Shown here one piece after another: positions 1-8,679 of a stretch of 64,000 bases of DNA. Origin of the DNA: Stenotrophomonas nitritireducens (GTDB lineage Bacteria > Pseudomonadota > Gammaproteobacteria > Xanthomonadales > Xanthomonadaceae); assembly GCF_001700965.1 (NCBI RefSeq), contig NZ_CP016756.1, forward strand, positions 124,001 to 188,000, written 5' to 3'. Position 1 is the stretch's first letter. Every line of letters begins with the position of its first letter. A model generated the notes under the pieces. That model was not told the DNA's origin. It saw nothing but the letters and a program-made list of their open reading frames with translations, and made no database searches. A program made the translations under genes and the position numbers.

Positions 1-455
1 TGGGTCTGCAGGGAAAACTGGTCACCGCGTGAAGCGACGCTTTCCAGACAGAAGTCACCCAGGTCCGATGGCATGCCACGACGCAGGCTGTCCAGCCAGA
101 AATGGTGGAACGGGGTTGCCCAGGTACCCTTGCCGATGGTGCCGAACGGATGGAAGAAGCGTTCGCCGGGGCGGCGCCAGTTCTCGAACGAGATGGAGAG
201 CTTGAAGGTGCCGGCGACCGCGCGCAGGAACTCCTGTTCGTCGATCTGCAGGAAGCGGTGGAAGGTACGGATCGGCGGCACGGTCGATTCGCCCACGCCC
301 ACGGTACCGATCTGTTCGGACTCGACCAGGGTTATCTCCAGCTGATCGCGGAACTGGTGGGCCAGCGCACAGCCAGCCAACCAGCCTGCAGTGCCGCCGC
401 CGGCGATGACGACCTTGCGGACCCGGGCACCATCGTGTGTCTTTGCAGCGTCCAA
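1..455 (-). CDS. Tryptophan halogenase family protein (N-terminal part, runs off the window)
   Basis: The first ~151 residues of a flavin-dependent halogenase-family protein are present; the C-terminus lies outside the window. The dinucleotide-binding motif GGGTAGW follows the N-terminus closely, and the family's second conserved stretch (GVGESTVPPI) comes about 40 residues later. Known members use FADH2 to halogenate indole-type substrates; the substrate here is unknown. No ATG lies near the N-terminus. I chose TTG at 455 because a GGAG ribosome site sits about 8 nt upstream and the motif then starts near residue 14. It follows the cupin-like gene by 14 bp and is the last visible gene of the SapC/cupin/halogenase group downstream of a TonB receptor, an arrangement common in Xanthomonadales and Caulobacterales. 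The catalytic lysine region is not in the window, so activity cannot be judged. Confidence 0.85.
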   Translation of the reverse strand, partial: MDAAKTHDGARVRKVVIAGGGTAGWLAGCALAHQFRDQLEITLVESEQIGTVGVGESTVPPIRTFHRFLQIDEQEFLRAVAGTFKLSISFENWRRPGERFFHPFGTIGKGTWATPFHHFWLDSLRRGMPSDLGDFCLESVASRGDQFSLQT

Positions 456-469
456 AGTGCTTGCTCCCG

Positions 470-1489
470 TCAGCGGTTGAGTTGGCCCAGCAGCATGGCG
501 CGCATGCGCCGCGCCTGTGTTTCGTCAAACGGTGCCAGGTCGCCACGGGCAGCTTCGGGCAGGTGCTGCCCTGCCCGCTCGCCAGGACCGAACACGTAGT
601 ACTCGAACATCTTCGCCCAGGCCTGCTTCTCCCGCTCGGGCAGGTCGCGCAGGGCCCACATCGCATGCTGCAACGCCGTCAGCGGTGAGGGCAGAAAGGC
701 CGGCGTACCGCGCCACCAGTAATTCACCAGCACGTTGAACGGTGCCAGGCTGCGCACATGGTGCCACCACAGGCCGGGAATGAAGATGGCATCGCCGGGT
801 TCAAGCACCGCAGTGTGGGCTGCGGCCAAGGCGTGGCGGAACCGCGGGTAACGTTCGAAATCCGGGTTGTCGAAATCGACCACGCTGACCACCTGTCCAC
901 CCGGAGTGGGGGCAAGCGGGCCGGGATAGAGATTGTCGATCTGCTCGGGCGGGAAAAGGGTGAACTGGCGACGCCCTACCGCACAGCAGGCCAGGTTGTC
1001 GGGAATGTCGTAATGACAGGAAGCAGTCACCCGATTGCCGATCCAGATGCTGGCCGAGGCGTTGATGCCCTGCCCGGCCAGGCCGGCATCATTGGCCTGC
1101 GCGAAACCGGGCAGCGCCCGCTCGATCAGCAGCGAGGCGACGTAATAGGTCGGCGGCTGCGCAACATCCAGGTTCTCCGAAATTTCATCCAGCACCTGGG
1201 TCAGCACGCCGCGCCGGACCTCGAAGTTCAACTGGGTGAAGTCGGCGTTGTAGAACGGGCGCCCTGCAATTTCAGGGGCGCCGTAGGAGTACGGCACCTG
1301 TACGCCGGCATCGAAGCGGCGCAGGTAGGCAAGCGCGTGTTGGGTGGACTCCAGCCCTGCCTGGACCAAGCCCCAGTCGCGCGCGATTCCCTTGAGCACC
1401 GTCGGCTGCCCCTCGTCCAACAGCGCCTGCATTGGTAGCGCATCGGGATCGAGGCCGTCCAGCGTTCGCATCGGCATGCCATCCAGCAC
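470..1489 (-). CDS. Cupin-like (JmjC/cupin_8-type) domain protein
   Basis: 339 residues. The sequence resembles the cupin-like Fe(II)/2-oxoglutarate oxygenase fold: a predicted metal-binding HYD motif follows SIWIGNRVTASC, and a second histidine region WWHHVRS comes about 90 residues later after LEPGDAIFIPG. Such proteins are often hydroxylases, but the substrate is not known and no catalytic claim is made. It starts at GTG 1489, two bases after the SapC stop, with AGGA about 8 nt upstream; ATG codons at 1477 and 1471 are alternatives. The tight packing between SapC-like and halogenase genes indicates one transcript. Family members regularly accompany TonB receptors and tryptophan halogenases, which suggests the four proteins act on one imported substrate (inference). 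Confidence 0.85.
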   Translation of the reverse strand: MLDGMPMRTLDGLDPDALPMQALLDEGQPTVLKGIARDWGLVQAGLESTQHALAYLRRFDAGVQVPYSYGAPEIAGRPFYNADFTQLNFEVRRGVLTQVLDEISENLDVAQPPTYYVASLLIERALPGFAQANDAGLAGQGINASASIWIGNRVTASCHYDIPDNLACCAVGRRQFTLFPPEQIDNLYPGPLAPTPGGQVVSVVDFDNPDFERYPRFRHALAAAHTAVLEPGDAIFIPGLWWHHVRSLAPFNVLVNYWWRGTPAFLPSPLTALQHAMWALRDLPEREKQAWAKMFEYYVFGPGERAGQHLPEAARGDLAPFDETQARRMRAMLLGQLNR

Positions 1490-1491
1490 GG

Positions 1492-2250
1492 TCAGTTCCT
1501 GGCGGTCGACAGGGCGGCATCCTGCAGGCGCAGCCTCCGCTGTTTCTCGGCGATCAGGCGGCGCATGTTGTGCAGCGAAGCCAGCATCAGGTAAGCGCCT
1601 TCCAGATAGCCGGCGCGGTTGAGTTCCAGCAGGTCGGCTGCCTCCAGCATGGCCAGGCGCTCGCGATCGATGCCGTGCAGACCATTGACGCTCACCCGAT
1701 GCTGCGGTTCGATCTGCACATCAAGTTTGATCGGCTGTATCAGGCCCTTCGCATCAAGCATTGCAAACATTTCTGCACCAAAGGCACTGCCGTCGTGGAT
1801 GCCACGCAGCACACCTGCGATGTGGTCGAGATAAGGGGTATTGCCACCTTGCGGCAGGAACACCTGCTCGCCGGCCGCCGTGTTCACGCGCGGATGGTCG
1901 AGGTCCACATGCATCACCGCTTCCTGGGTGAGCACGCCGTCGATCTGGTGCTCCTGGAAGCCGATCAGGAACGGGCCCTTTGCGGCCGCTCCCGGCAGAT
2001 ATGAGGCGTTCCAGCGGCCATCCTGCAGGAACAGGTTTTCGTGTTGCTCGAAGCCCAGCAGAACCACCGATTGCCACGCCGCGGTTGCGCCCTCCCTGCG
2101 CAGGAAGATCGGATATTCGCGCTGCAGCTCGGCGAATTCACTGGGATACGCCGGCACCATGCCGACCGCATCGCCGAACTCGGCACCAAAGCCGGTGGCT
2201 ACCCGCAGGTCACGGTGGGCGATGTTGTTGAGCAGTTCGTAGCGGGCCAT
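1492..2250 (-). CDS. SapC family protein
   Basis: 252 residues from ATG 2250 (MARYELLNN), a start typical for SapC-family proteins, with TTGGAG about 11 nt upstream; the GTG at 2262 lacks a usable ribosome site. The central part (GFEQHENLFL, GPFLIGFQEH) is characteristic. There is no signal peptide or membrane segment, so a cytoplasmic location is likely. The family is named after a Campylobacter surface-array/serum-resistance gene, but members beside TonB receptors have no settled function. It is separated from the upstream receptor by a strong hairpin terminator, so it is transcribed either by read-through or from its own promoter, and it leads straight into the cupin-like and halogenase genes. 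Confidence 0.88.
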   Translation of the reverse strand: MARYELLNNIAHRDLRVATGFGAEFGDAVGMVPAYPSEFAELQREYPIFLRREGATAAWQSVVLLGFEQHENLFLQDGRWNASYLPGAAAKGPFLIGFQEHQIDGVLTQEAVMHVDLDHPRVNTAAGEQVFLPQGGNTPYLDHIAGVLRGIHDGSAFGAEMFAMLDAKGLIQPIKLDVQIEPQHRVSVNGLHGIDRERLAMLEAADLLELNRAGYLEGAYLMLASLHNMRRLIAEKQRRLRLQDAALSTARN

Positions 2251-2342
2251 GCGGGTATCCACTCCAATCGGGTGCCATGCGCCGGCATGTTACCGCCGGC
2301 GAACGGTCCGTGTACGGGCACCTGTTGCACGAGGGTGCCTTG

Positions 2343-2372
2343 AAAAAAGTACCGCTGCTCGCGCAGCGGTAC
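2343..2372 (-). terminator. Rho-independent terminator after the TonB receptor
   Basis: On the minus strand a perfect 10-bp stem (GTACCGCTGC / GCAGCGGTAC) with a 4-nt loop is followed directly by six T residues. It lies 35 bp after the receptor stop codon and about 90 bp before the SapC start. Confidence 0.85.
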
Positions 2373-2406
2373 CATGGCGACTTGGGGAGGCCGTCTGTCG
2401 CCAAAC

Positions 2407-5400
2407 TCAGAACTTGTAGCGGACACCCAGCATGTAGCGCGGGCTCTGGTCAGCCAGCTTCACGATCATCTGCGAGGTGCGTGAACGCCAACGCACGTCC
2501 TCACCGGTAAGGTTGATCGCTTCCAGGCCGAACGACCAATGGTCGTCGAGGGCGTAGTTGACGCTGAGATCCCACTGCGCGTACTCCTCCACGTAATAGG
2601 GATTGCGGCTTGCGCCCTGGTTGGCCAGGATCAGGTACTGGTCACGCCAGTTCCAGGCCAGGCGCACCGACCAGCCATACTTTTCATACATCAGCATGGC
2701 GTTGGCGGTATCGCTGAGGCCGGTCAGCGAGAACTGATCGATGCTCGGGTCGCCGCCGTTGTCGTAGCCCACGTCGCCACGCACGATGGTGTAGTTGGCA
2801 AGCACGCCAAACCCGGTGTTGCCGAAGAAGTACTGGCCGCCCAGTTCCCAGCCGTGCAGCTTGGACTGGTTCTGGTTGATCGGGCGATTGACATTGAACA
2901 GGTACAGCGGGTCATTGGCCTGACCATGCAGGTCGTAGGCCGCTTCGGTGGCAAGTACCTGTGCGTCGGTGCCGTTGTAGGCGCCAAGCCCGGCCGGGTT
3001 GTTGCGCAGCAGGGCCAGCGCGGTGAACAACGAGGTATCGTTGGCCGAGCACGCCGCCGCATTGGCTGCACCCACCTGCGCGGTACAGGCCGCACTGGTG
3101 AGGAAGGCCAGCGCCGCCTGTGCATCCGGTCCGGAGGTCGGGTCGGTCAGTCCGTACAGGTTCTCCTGCACGATGGTGTTGCCGATGAAGTTGTCGACCG
3201 ACTTGTTCCAGTACGTCAACGACACATAGCTGGCGTCGGCGAAATACCATTCCACGCCCAGGTCGAGATTGTCCGATTCCAACGGCTTCAGGCTTGGGTT
3301 CTGCGCGTTGCCGCTGGCCCGCGAGGAAGGATCGATCAACACCGAGCCGAATGGCTGCTGTGCGCCCGGGCCGGCATAGAGATTGCCGTACGGTGCACGT
3401 GCAATGCTCTTGCCGAATGAAGCGCGGCCCTTGATCTCGTCGGTGAAATCAATGCTGAAGTCGAGGTTGGGCAGGATATAGCTGTACTTGGCCTTCTCGC
3501 TGAAAGGCTGCTGCTCGTCAGACAGAACGACGCGGAAATCGTTGTTGGACTGCCACTCGATCGATTCCGGGATGGCGATGACCGAGGTCGATACGACATC
3601 GGTGGTTTCATAGCGCACGCCCAGGCGGGTATTGGTACGCATGCTGCCCAACTGGCCGTCCAGTTCAACCTGGAAATAGGCGGCCTTGGTCTTCTCTTCC
3701 ACCCGGTTGTCGGCGGCGCGCTGCGGGTTCACACCCAGGCCAACGCCGTACTGATTAGCCGCCCATTGTGCGAGCGTGCCGGCGTTGCCACGCCACGCCG
3801 ACCAGCTGTTGGCGTTGTAGTCGTCGAACAAGCCGACGATGCTGACTGGCTGCAGCAGGTCCATCAGCCCACCGGCGACATCGCGGTCGACATTGGCAAC
3901 GCCCCAGTCACCCAGCGTGGAATAGGCCTCGGCGGCCTGGATGCGGTGGGTGGAGGATTTGTTGCTGTCAACGCCGAACTGGAAGCGGCCTTGGTCGAAA
4001 CTCCACTCGCCGTCCACCCGTGCCTGCTTGATCTCGCTGATCTGGGTCTGCGCGTTGACACGCAGCACCTGCGAACCGATTTCACCGGATACAAACCCCG
4101 GGTTGACCACGCCATTGGTGCCGGCAGCGGCATCGGCCGTGGTTGGGTACCAGGTCTGCGTACCGACCGGCAGGCCGTTGTTGAAATTCAGCTCCTGCAC
4201 CCATGAGCCGCCGCAATGCGGGCCGGTGGTGCAGTTGTTGGTGCCGGCGATGCTCATGAAGATCGAGCCACCGCCGGTGAGCGGATCATTGGGCCGGCTT
4301 TCGTTCTTCGAGTTGTGCGCATCGAAGCTCAGCTTGAACCGGTCGCTGACGTCCCATACGCCGTTGAAGCCCAGCGAGCCCAGCTTGTACTTCTGCATGC
4401 TGCGCTGCTGCTCAAGACCGAAGTCCTTGGTGCCGGCGATCTCGCGGATGTAGACCGGCGTGGCGACTGCGCCACTGGTGTCGAACTCGACATTCGTATA
4501 GTTGCTGTTCTGCAACCACATGCCCTGCTCGCCACGGTTCTCGGTGATCTCATTGGTCGAATAGGTGTAGTCCAGGGTCAGGGTCAGGCTGTCCATCGGT
4601 GCGAACTGCAGCACCGCCTGGCCATTGACGCGCTCACGCTCGAACTCGGAGAACGCATAGCGCAGATCGTTCGGCCGCCCGTACAGCTGGCCGATCGCCG
4701 GGGCGTTGACCACGGTCGGGTTGCCCGGCATGGTGCCGGTCCACGGCTGCACGTTCCAGTAGTTCTCGGTAGCCTGCACGGAGCCACCCTTGCGCTTCTG
4801 CTGGCTCGCGCTGAGACTGACGCCGAAGGTCTTTTCCGGGTTGCTGTAGCTGAAGATACCGGACAGTTCCGGGGTGATGTCGTTGTCGAACGGCTGGCTC
4901 TGGTCGGAGACCATCTTGGCGCCGGCATTGGCGACGATGCCCTCATGGTCGAACGGACGCGCGGTCAGGATGTTGATGGTGGCGCCGATGCCGCCACTGG
5001 GAACCTGTGCCTGGCTGGTCTTGTAAACCTCGATGCCATTGATGGCCTCGGCGGCCAGCTGGGCAAAGTTGAACGCGCGGGTACCACCATCGACGCCGCC
5101 GATGGCCACCTGGCCCGATGCACCGAACGCATCGGCGCCCGGCATCTGCCGGCCGTTGAGCGTGACCATGTTGAACTGCGGGCCAAAGCCACGCGCGGTG
5201 ACCTGTGCGCCTTCGCCATCACGACGTTCAATCGAGATGCCGGTGATGCGCTGCAGTGATTCGGCAAGGTTGGTATCGGGGAACTTGCCGATATCCTCGG
5301 CGCTGATCGCATCGACGACACCGGCCGAGTCGCGCTTGATGTCCATCGCCTGGCTGAGGCTGTTGCGGATGCCGGTTACCTGCACCGCGTCCAGCTGCGT

Positions 5401-5541
5401 GGCTTTCTGCTGGGCCTGTTCCTGCTGGGCAACGGGTGCCGGCGTCGGCGCCTCCTGCCCGAACGCGGGATTGATGACCAGAACACCCCCGACGAAGGTG
5501 AACATGGCCCTGGATTTGAACTTCGTCAACTTCCGGCTCAT
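2407..5541 (-). CDS. TonB-dependent receptor (Xanthomonas/Caulobacter type)
   Basis: 1044-residue outer-membrane active transporter. A signal peptide (about residues 1-28, ending near NPAFGQ) is followed by a proline/glutamine-rich linker, a plug domain (LDAVQVTGIRNSL, DIGKFPDTNLAESLQRITG, VTARGFGPQFNMVTLNGRQ) and a long barrel ending in the aromatic residues YKF, as expected for BamA-assembled barrels. The length and plug match the large TonB-Xanth-Caul subfamily, which imports oligosaccharides and other bulky substrates. The start is clear: GAGGA lies 7 nt before ATG 5541. A LacI-type regulator is divergent and palindromes lie in the shared gap, so induction by a sugar-like ligand is plausible. 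The transcript ends at the hairpin at 2343-2372. Confidence 0.95.
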   Translation of the reverse strand: MSRKLTKFKSRAMFTFVGGVLVINPAFGQEAPTPAPVAQQEQAQQKATQLDAVQVTGIRNSLSQAMDIKRDSAGVVDAISAEDIGKFPDTNLAESLQRITGISIERRDGEGAQVTARGFGPQFNMVTLNGRQMPGADAFGASGQVAIGGVDGGTRAFNFAQLAAEAINGIEVYKTSQAQVPSGGIGATINILTARPFDHEGIVANAGAKMVSDQSQPFDNDITPELSGIFSYSNPEKTFGVSLSASQQKRKGGSVQATENYWNVQPWTGTMPGNPTVVNAPAIGQLYGRPNDLRYAFSEFERERVNGQAVLQFAPMDSLTLTLDYTYSTNEITENRGEQGMWLQNSNYTNVEFDTSGAVATPVYIREIAGTKDFGLEQQRSMQKYKLGSLGFNGVWDVSDRFKLSFDAHNSKNESRPNDPLTGGGSIFMSIAGTNNCTTGPHCGGSWVQELNFNNGLPVGTQTWYPTTADAAAGTNGVVNPGFVSGEIGSQVLRVNAQTQISEIKQARVDGEWSFDQGRFQFGVDSNKSSTHRIQAAEAYSTLGDWGVANVDRDVAGGLMDLLQPVSIVGLFDDYNANSWSAWRGNAGTLAQWAANQYGVGLGVNPQRAADNRVEEKTKAAYFQVELDGQLGSMRTNTRLGVRYETTDVVSTSVIAIPESIEWQSNNDFRVVLSDEQQPFSEKAKYSYILPNLDFSIDFTDEIKGRASFGKSIARAPYGNLYAGPGAQQPFGSVLIDPSSRASGNAQNPSLKPLESDNLDLGVEWYFADASYVSLTYWNKSVDNFIGNTIVQENLYGLTDPTSGPDAQAALAFLTSAACTAQVGAANAAACSANDTSLFTALALLRNNPAGLGAYNGTDAQVLATEAAYDLHGQANDPLYLFNVNRPINQNQSKLHGWELGGQYFFGNTGFGVLANYTIVRGDVGYDNGGDPSIDQFSLTGLSDTANAMLMYEKYGWSVRLAWNWRDQYLILANQGASRNPYYVEEYAQWDLSVNYALDDHWSFGLEAINLTGEDVRWRSRTSQMIVKLADQSPRYMLGVRYKF

Positions 5542-5781
5542 GAACCGATCCTCGGGTCTGGAGTACTACGAAAAGTGCAAGTGCTCATGAATGTCCTCTC
5601 TCTGACATACGGTCGAATGGATGTACCACCCCCTCCCAGGGGCACGCACGGGCGAGGCCCGTCTTCCAAACCGAACATCACGGTGCGACCAGGCACACCG
5701 TGTCTGAAACTTGTTCCAAGCGTGCCGGGTAGACCGCGTAGTGCATGAGGCGATCCGGCGACCCAACTCGCAGTGGCGTGG

Positions 5782-5795
5782 TGGTAGCGCTACCA
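5782..5795. promoter_or_regulatory. LacI-type operator palindrome TGGTAGCGCTACCA
   Basis: A perfect 14-bp palindrome with central CG, the usual form of a LacI-family operator. It lies in the divergent gap, 240 bp before the TonB receptor start and about 190 bp before the LacI regulator start. Binding by the adjacent regulator is an inference. Confidence 0.6.
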
Positions 5796-5940
5796 TCGCG
5801 TCGGAGCGCAGACTAATCACCGGTGTTCTTACTTGTCACCGTGCAGCGCAGCAAAGCGCCCCCGGCCTCATGTCCAGCGGTGGCAGACGGGTGCAAGAAG
5901 GGGATTGGAACGGGCTTCCGCGCGCGGCTCCGCGCAAGTA

Positions 5941-5957
5941 ACAGGTGTTACACCTGT
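5941..5957. promoter_or_regulatory. Palindrome ACAGGTGT-T-ACACCTGT before the LacI gene
   Basis: Perfect 8-bp arms around one base. It is 31 bp before the GTG start of the LacI regulator, and a further inverted repeat (CAAATGG-AA-CCATTTG, 5972-5987) overlaps the ribosome-site position. Both are placed to allow autoregulation, but neither has the central CG of the 5782 site, so a second regulator cannot be excluded. Confidence 0.45.
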
Positions 5958-5988
5958 CGTAGGAATTGAATCAAATGGAACCATTTGC

Positions 5989-7071
5989 GTGAAGAAGATC
6001 AACAAGGCGGTACGTCGGAAAGGTGGGGCCATCACGATCAATGAAGTAGCTGCACACGCGGGCGTCTCGCCAATGACCGTATCGCGTGTGGTCAACGGCC
6101 ATGCAAGCGTGCGCGAGGGCAATCGGGACCGGGTCATGCGCAGCGTGCACGAGCTGGGCTACCGGCCCAACCTTGCCGCCAGTGCATTGGCGACAGCGCA
6201 ACACACCTGCATTGCCTTGATCTATACCAACCCCAGCTCCAGCTACCTGCGCGAGCTGCTGGTCGGTGCACTGCGCGGATCGACGCGGGCAGCAGCGCAG
6301 TTGATGATTGCAACCTGGGACGGGCTGGACACCAAGGCGCGCCGGGCAGCCGCGCGCCAGTTGTCCAACAGCGTGGCCGGGGTGATTCTGCCGCCACCGC
6401 TGTGTGAGTCGAAGGCCATCGTCGCCGAGTTCTCCCAGGCCGGCGTTCCGGTCGTCTCCATCGCATCGGGGCATTTCAGCGACAGCATTTCCTGTGTACG
6501 CATCGACGACCACCGCGCAAGCCACGACATGGTTTCGCACCTGATCGCACGCGGCCATACCCGCATCGGCTACATCAAGGGCGACCCCAACCAGACCGCC
6601 AGCGCGCACCGCTGGCAGGGCTACCGCGATGCCCTGGCCGAGGCCGGAATCGCCTACGACGACAAGCTGGTGCAGCCAGGCTACTTCACCTATCGCTCCG
6701 GGCTGGACGCCGCCGAACGCCTGCTGACGCAGCGCAATCCACCCAGCGCGATCTTCGCGAGCAATGACGACATGGCCTCCGCGGTGGTGTCGGTAGCGCA
6801 TCGACGCGGCCTGGACGTACCGCGGGACCTGTCAGTGGTGGGCTTCGATGACACCTCCGCGGCAACCATGGTGTGGCCGGAACTGACCACCATCCACCAG
6901 CCCGTGGCCGCCATGGCGGATGCGGCCATCGACATCCTGATGCGCGACATCCGGCGCACGCAGTCGTCCGCACGCGTGATCGTCAACCATGTTCTGCCGC
7001 ACCAGTTGATAAGCCGCTGGTCGGTAGCCGATAGGACCGACAGCAAGACAAAACGCAAGCCGAATCCCTGA
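5989..7071 (+). CDS. LacI family transcriptional regulator
   Basis: 360 residues from GTG 5989. The N-terminal helix-turn-helix and hinge are clear (VAAHAGVSPMTVSRVVNG, then GYRPNLAASALAT), followed by a periplasmic-binding-protein-like sensor domain (VAGVILPPP, GFDDTSAATMVWPELTTI). The frame stays open upstream to about 5833, but that part is not protein-like; only GTG 5989 places the DNA-binding domain near the N-terminus, with a weak TGGA ribosome site. It is divergent from the TonB receptor, and palindromes lie between them. Expected role: ligand-released repressor of the receptor locus. The inducer is unknown; sugars are usual for this family. Confidence 0.92.
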   Translation: MKKINKAVRRKGGAITINEVAAHAGVSPMTVSRVVNGHASVREGNRDRVMRSVHELGYRPNLAASALATAQHTCIALIYTNPSSSYLRELLVGALRGSTRAAAQLMIATWDGLDTKARRAAARQLSNSVAGVILPPPLCESKAIVAEFSQAGVPVVSIASGHFSDSISCVRIDDHRASHDMVSHLIARGHTRIGYIKGDPNQTASAHRWQGYRDALAEAGIAYDDKLVQPGYFTYRSGLDAAERLLTQRNPPSAIFASNDDMASAVVSVAHRRGLDVPRDLSVVGFDDTSAATMVWPELTTIHQPVAAMADAAIDILMRDIRRTQSSARVIVNHVLPHQLISRWSVADRTDSKTKRKPNP

Positions 7072-7247
7072 CCAGCCGGCACGCGTTTCCGGCTCAAGCG
7101 TGCGAAGGACTAGGCCTGCCCTGCCCGTCGCCCATGCCGGCCCGAAGCAACCAGGCACTGCATCGATGCAGCCTGCCAGCCCTTGCCTGCATGCTTTACG
7201 CGTTGCCAGCCGCGCACCTGCCACCTGCCACCTGCCGGGGTGATATT

Positions 7248-7928
7248 TCAGAGTTTGACGAAGCGCTGCAGCTTGCGCGCCAGCCAGCCGCTGAATACCA
7301 ATGGCGCATCCAGCGCCGACACACAGATGCAGGGAACACCGGGCGCGGTAACCGGTTGGTGCTCGACATCCTCATCCAGATCCGCCACGTCTCCCGGCGC
7401 GAACATGCCCAGCGCATCGTTGTAGGAACCACGCAGAATCTGCGTCAGTTCGCTGCGGCCATGGCTGTGCATCGGCAGGCATTTGCCAGGCGCGATCTTC
7501 AGCATGATCAGTGATGGCATCTGTTCGGCACGGATGCAGTGCATGCCCGGGCCTATCCAGCTCCAGCGCAGCTTGCGCAGCGAGCTGCCGAAATACGGAT
7601 GCAGCGCGACGGGCAGGTGATCCGGGTCGGCCTCGGGGCGTTCCCTGGGCAGCTGTCTTTTGATCGTTTCCACGCCGGGGCTCGCGTCCCCCGCCAACTG
7701 CGCCAGCATCGCCTCGCGCAGCTGGGTGCGACGCTGCTCCGCAGCGGCCGGGGCCGGCTGCGTCTGCTCCATCAATACCGAGCCAATCGCTTCGGCCTCG
7801 CGCAGTTGCGCCCTGCAGTGCGGGCATTGCTCAAGATGGACACCGGCGACGATGCTCAATGGCGACGGCAGCGCGCCTGCCGCGTAGCTCATCAGGGTGG
7901 ATTCGTGCAGATGGTGATGCGGATTCAT
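7248..7928 (-). CDS. chrR: ChrR family anti-sigma factor (zinc-binding, cupin)
   Basis: 226 residues. The N-terminal part has the zinc-binding anti-sigma motif H-x3-C-x2-C (H31, C35, C38: HLEQCPHC). The C-terminal half is a ChrR-type cupin with a metal-binding PMHSHGRSE motif and the LxQILRGSY strand. In Rhodobacter sphaeroides ChrR holds the ECF sigma factor RpoE inactive and releases it on singlet-oxygen stress; the same role is inferred here. The start overlaps the sigma-factor stop by ATGA, so the two are co-translated. The gene ends 176 bp from the convergent LacI gene; that gap holds three copies of a 7-bp CACCTGC repeat (7215-7235) and nothing else I recognise. Confidence 0.9.
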   Translation of the reverse strand: MNPHHHLHESTLMSYAAGALPSPLSIVAGVHLEQCPHCRAQLREAEAIGSVLMEQTQPAPAAAEQRRTQLREAMLAQLAGDASPGVETIKRQLPRERPEADPDHLPVALHPYFGSSLRKLRWSWIGPGMHCIRAEQMPSLIMLKIAPGKCLPMHSHGRSELTQILRGSYNDALGMFAPGDVADLDEDVEHQPVTAPGVPCICVSALDAPLVFSGWLARKLQRFVKL

Positions 7929-8581
7929 CGTGCGCCCCCCACCTTGAGCTGCAGCTGCAGAAACGCGCGCCGCAGATGCGATTTGACCGTGCCCAGTGGC
8001 ATACCCAGGGCCTGGGCGATCTCGGCGTGGCTCTTGGCTTCGAAGTACGACATGCGCACCAGCCTGGCCTGTACGGCTGGCAGGTCATTGATGCGCTGGC
8101 GCAGGCGCGCCTGGTCGGCGTACTGCTCGGCACTGCTGCGTTCGAGCGGATCGTCGGCGGCCGCTTCTTCCACCGCTGCCTGCACCTGCATCCAGCTGCG
8201 CTCGCGGCGCACACGGTCAATATGCAGGTTGCGGCCGATCCGGTACAGCCAGGTGCTCAACGCACCCTGGGCGGGATTGAAGTCGGCCGCACGCAGCCAG
8301 AGCCGCAGCAGGCATTCCTGCGCCAGCTCTTCGGCGATCGATTCCGGGCACCCCAGTCCGCGCAGGTAGACGCACAGACGCGGCATGAAGTGATCGTAGA
8401 TGCGCATGAAGCAATCGCGGTCACGCCGCAGCGCCACACCGTCCATGTCGCTGGCCCAGTTGGTCGGCTCACTGCTGGGCAGCTGGGAACTGGACACGAT
8501 GCGTGCGGTATCGAATGCGGAAGTGAAATGGGCAGCGTCAGGGTACATCAGCGTTCGCGGCAGGCGGTGAAGGTCTGTCAT
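7925..8581 (-). CDS. rpoE: ECF RNA polymerase sigma factor (RpoE/ChrR type)
   Basis: 218 residues. Region 2 is visible as a run from YDHFMPRL through EELAQECLLRLWLRA to GALSTWLYRIGRNLHID, and region 4 as LVRMSYFEAKSHAEIAQALG with PLGTVKSHLRRA. The first ~50 residues are an extension without recognisable motif, so initiation at an internal ATG near MDGVALRRD is possible. It overlaps the ChrR-like anti-sigma gene by four bases and is divergent from the lipid-modification operon starting at 8680. Known RpoE-ChrR systems switch on CFA-synthase-like and related lipid genes in response to singlet oxygen, so the adjacent operon is the obvious target. I could not find a convincing -35/-10 pair by eye. 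Confidence 0.9.
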   Translation of the reverse strand: MTDLHRLPRTLMYPDAAHFTSAFDTARIVSSSQLPSSEPTNWASDMDGVALRRDRDCFMRIYDHFMPRLCVYLRGLGCPESIAEELAQECLLRLWLRAADFNPAQGALSTWLYRIGRNLHIDRVRRERSWMQVQAAVEEAAADDPLERSSAEQYADQARLRQRINDLPAVQARLVRMSYFEAKSHAEIAQALGMPLGTVKSHLRRAFLQLQLKVGGAR

Positions 8582-8605
8582 CCGTTACGGACGAAGGCGG
8601 CGGTT

Positions 8606-8628
8606 GGATGCAGCAGTGGTCTGCATCC
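8606..8628. repeat. Inverted repeat in the rpoE / lipid-operon divergent gap
   Basis: 8-bp perfect arms GGATGCAG and CTGCATCC separated by 7 nt, with weaker outer arms (GCGGCGG at 8598, CCGCCGC at 8634). It lies 25 bp before the sigma-factor start and 52 bp before the + strand start. It could be an operator or an mRNA hairpin. Confidence 0.4.
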
Positions 8629-8679
8629 GTCTGCCGCCGCCGCACGTACAGGAATTGCCGCCCTTCTGGAAGCAAGCAT

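Noticed and set aside
7074..7094. AGCCGG / CCGGCT hairpin after the LacI gene as terminator
   Set aside because: Only 6 bp of stem and no T-run follows; not convincing.
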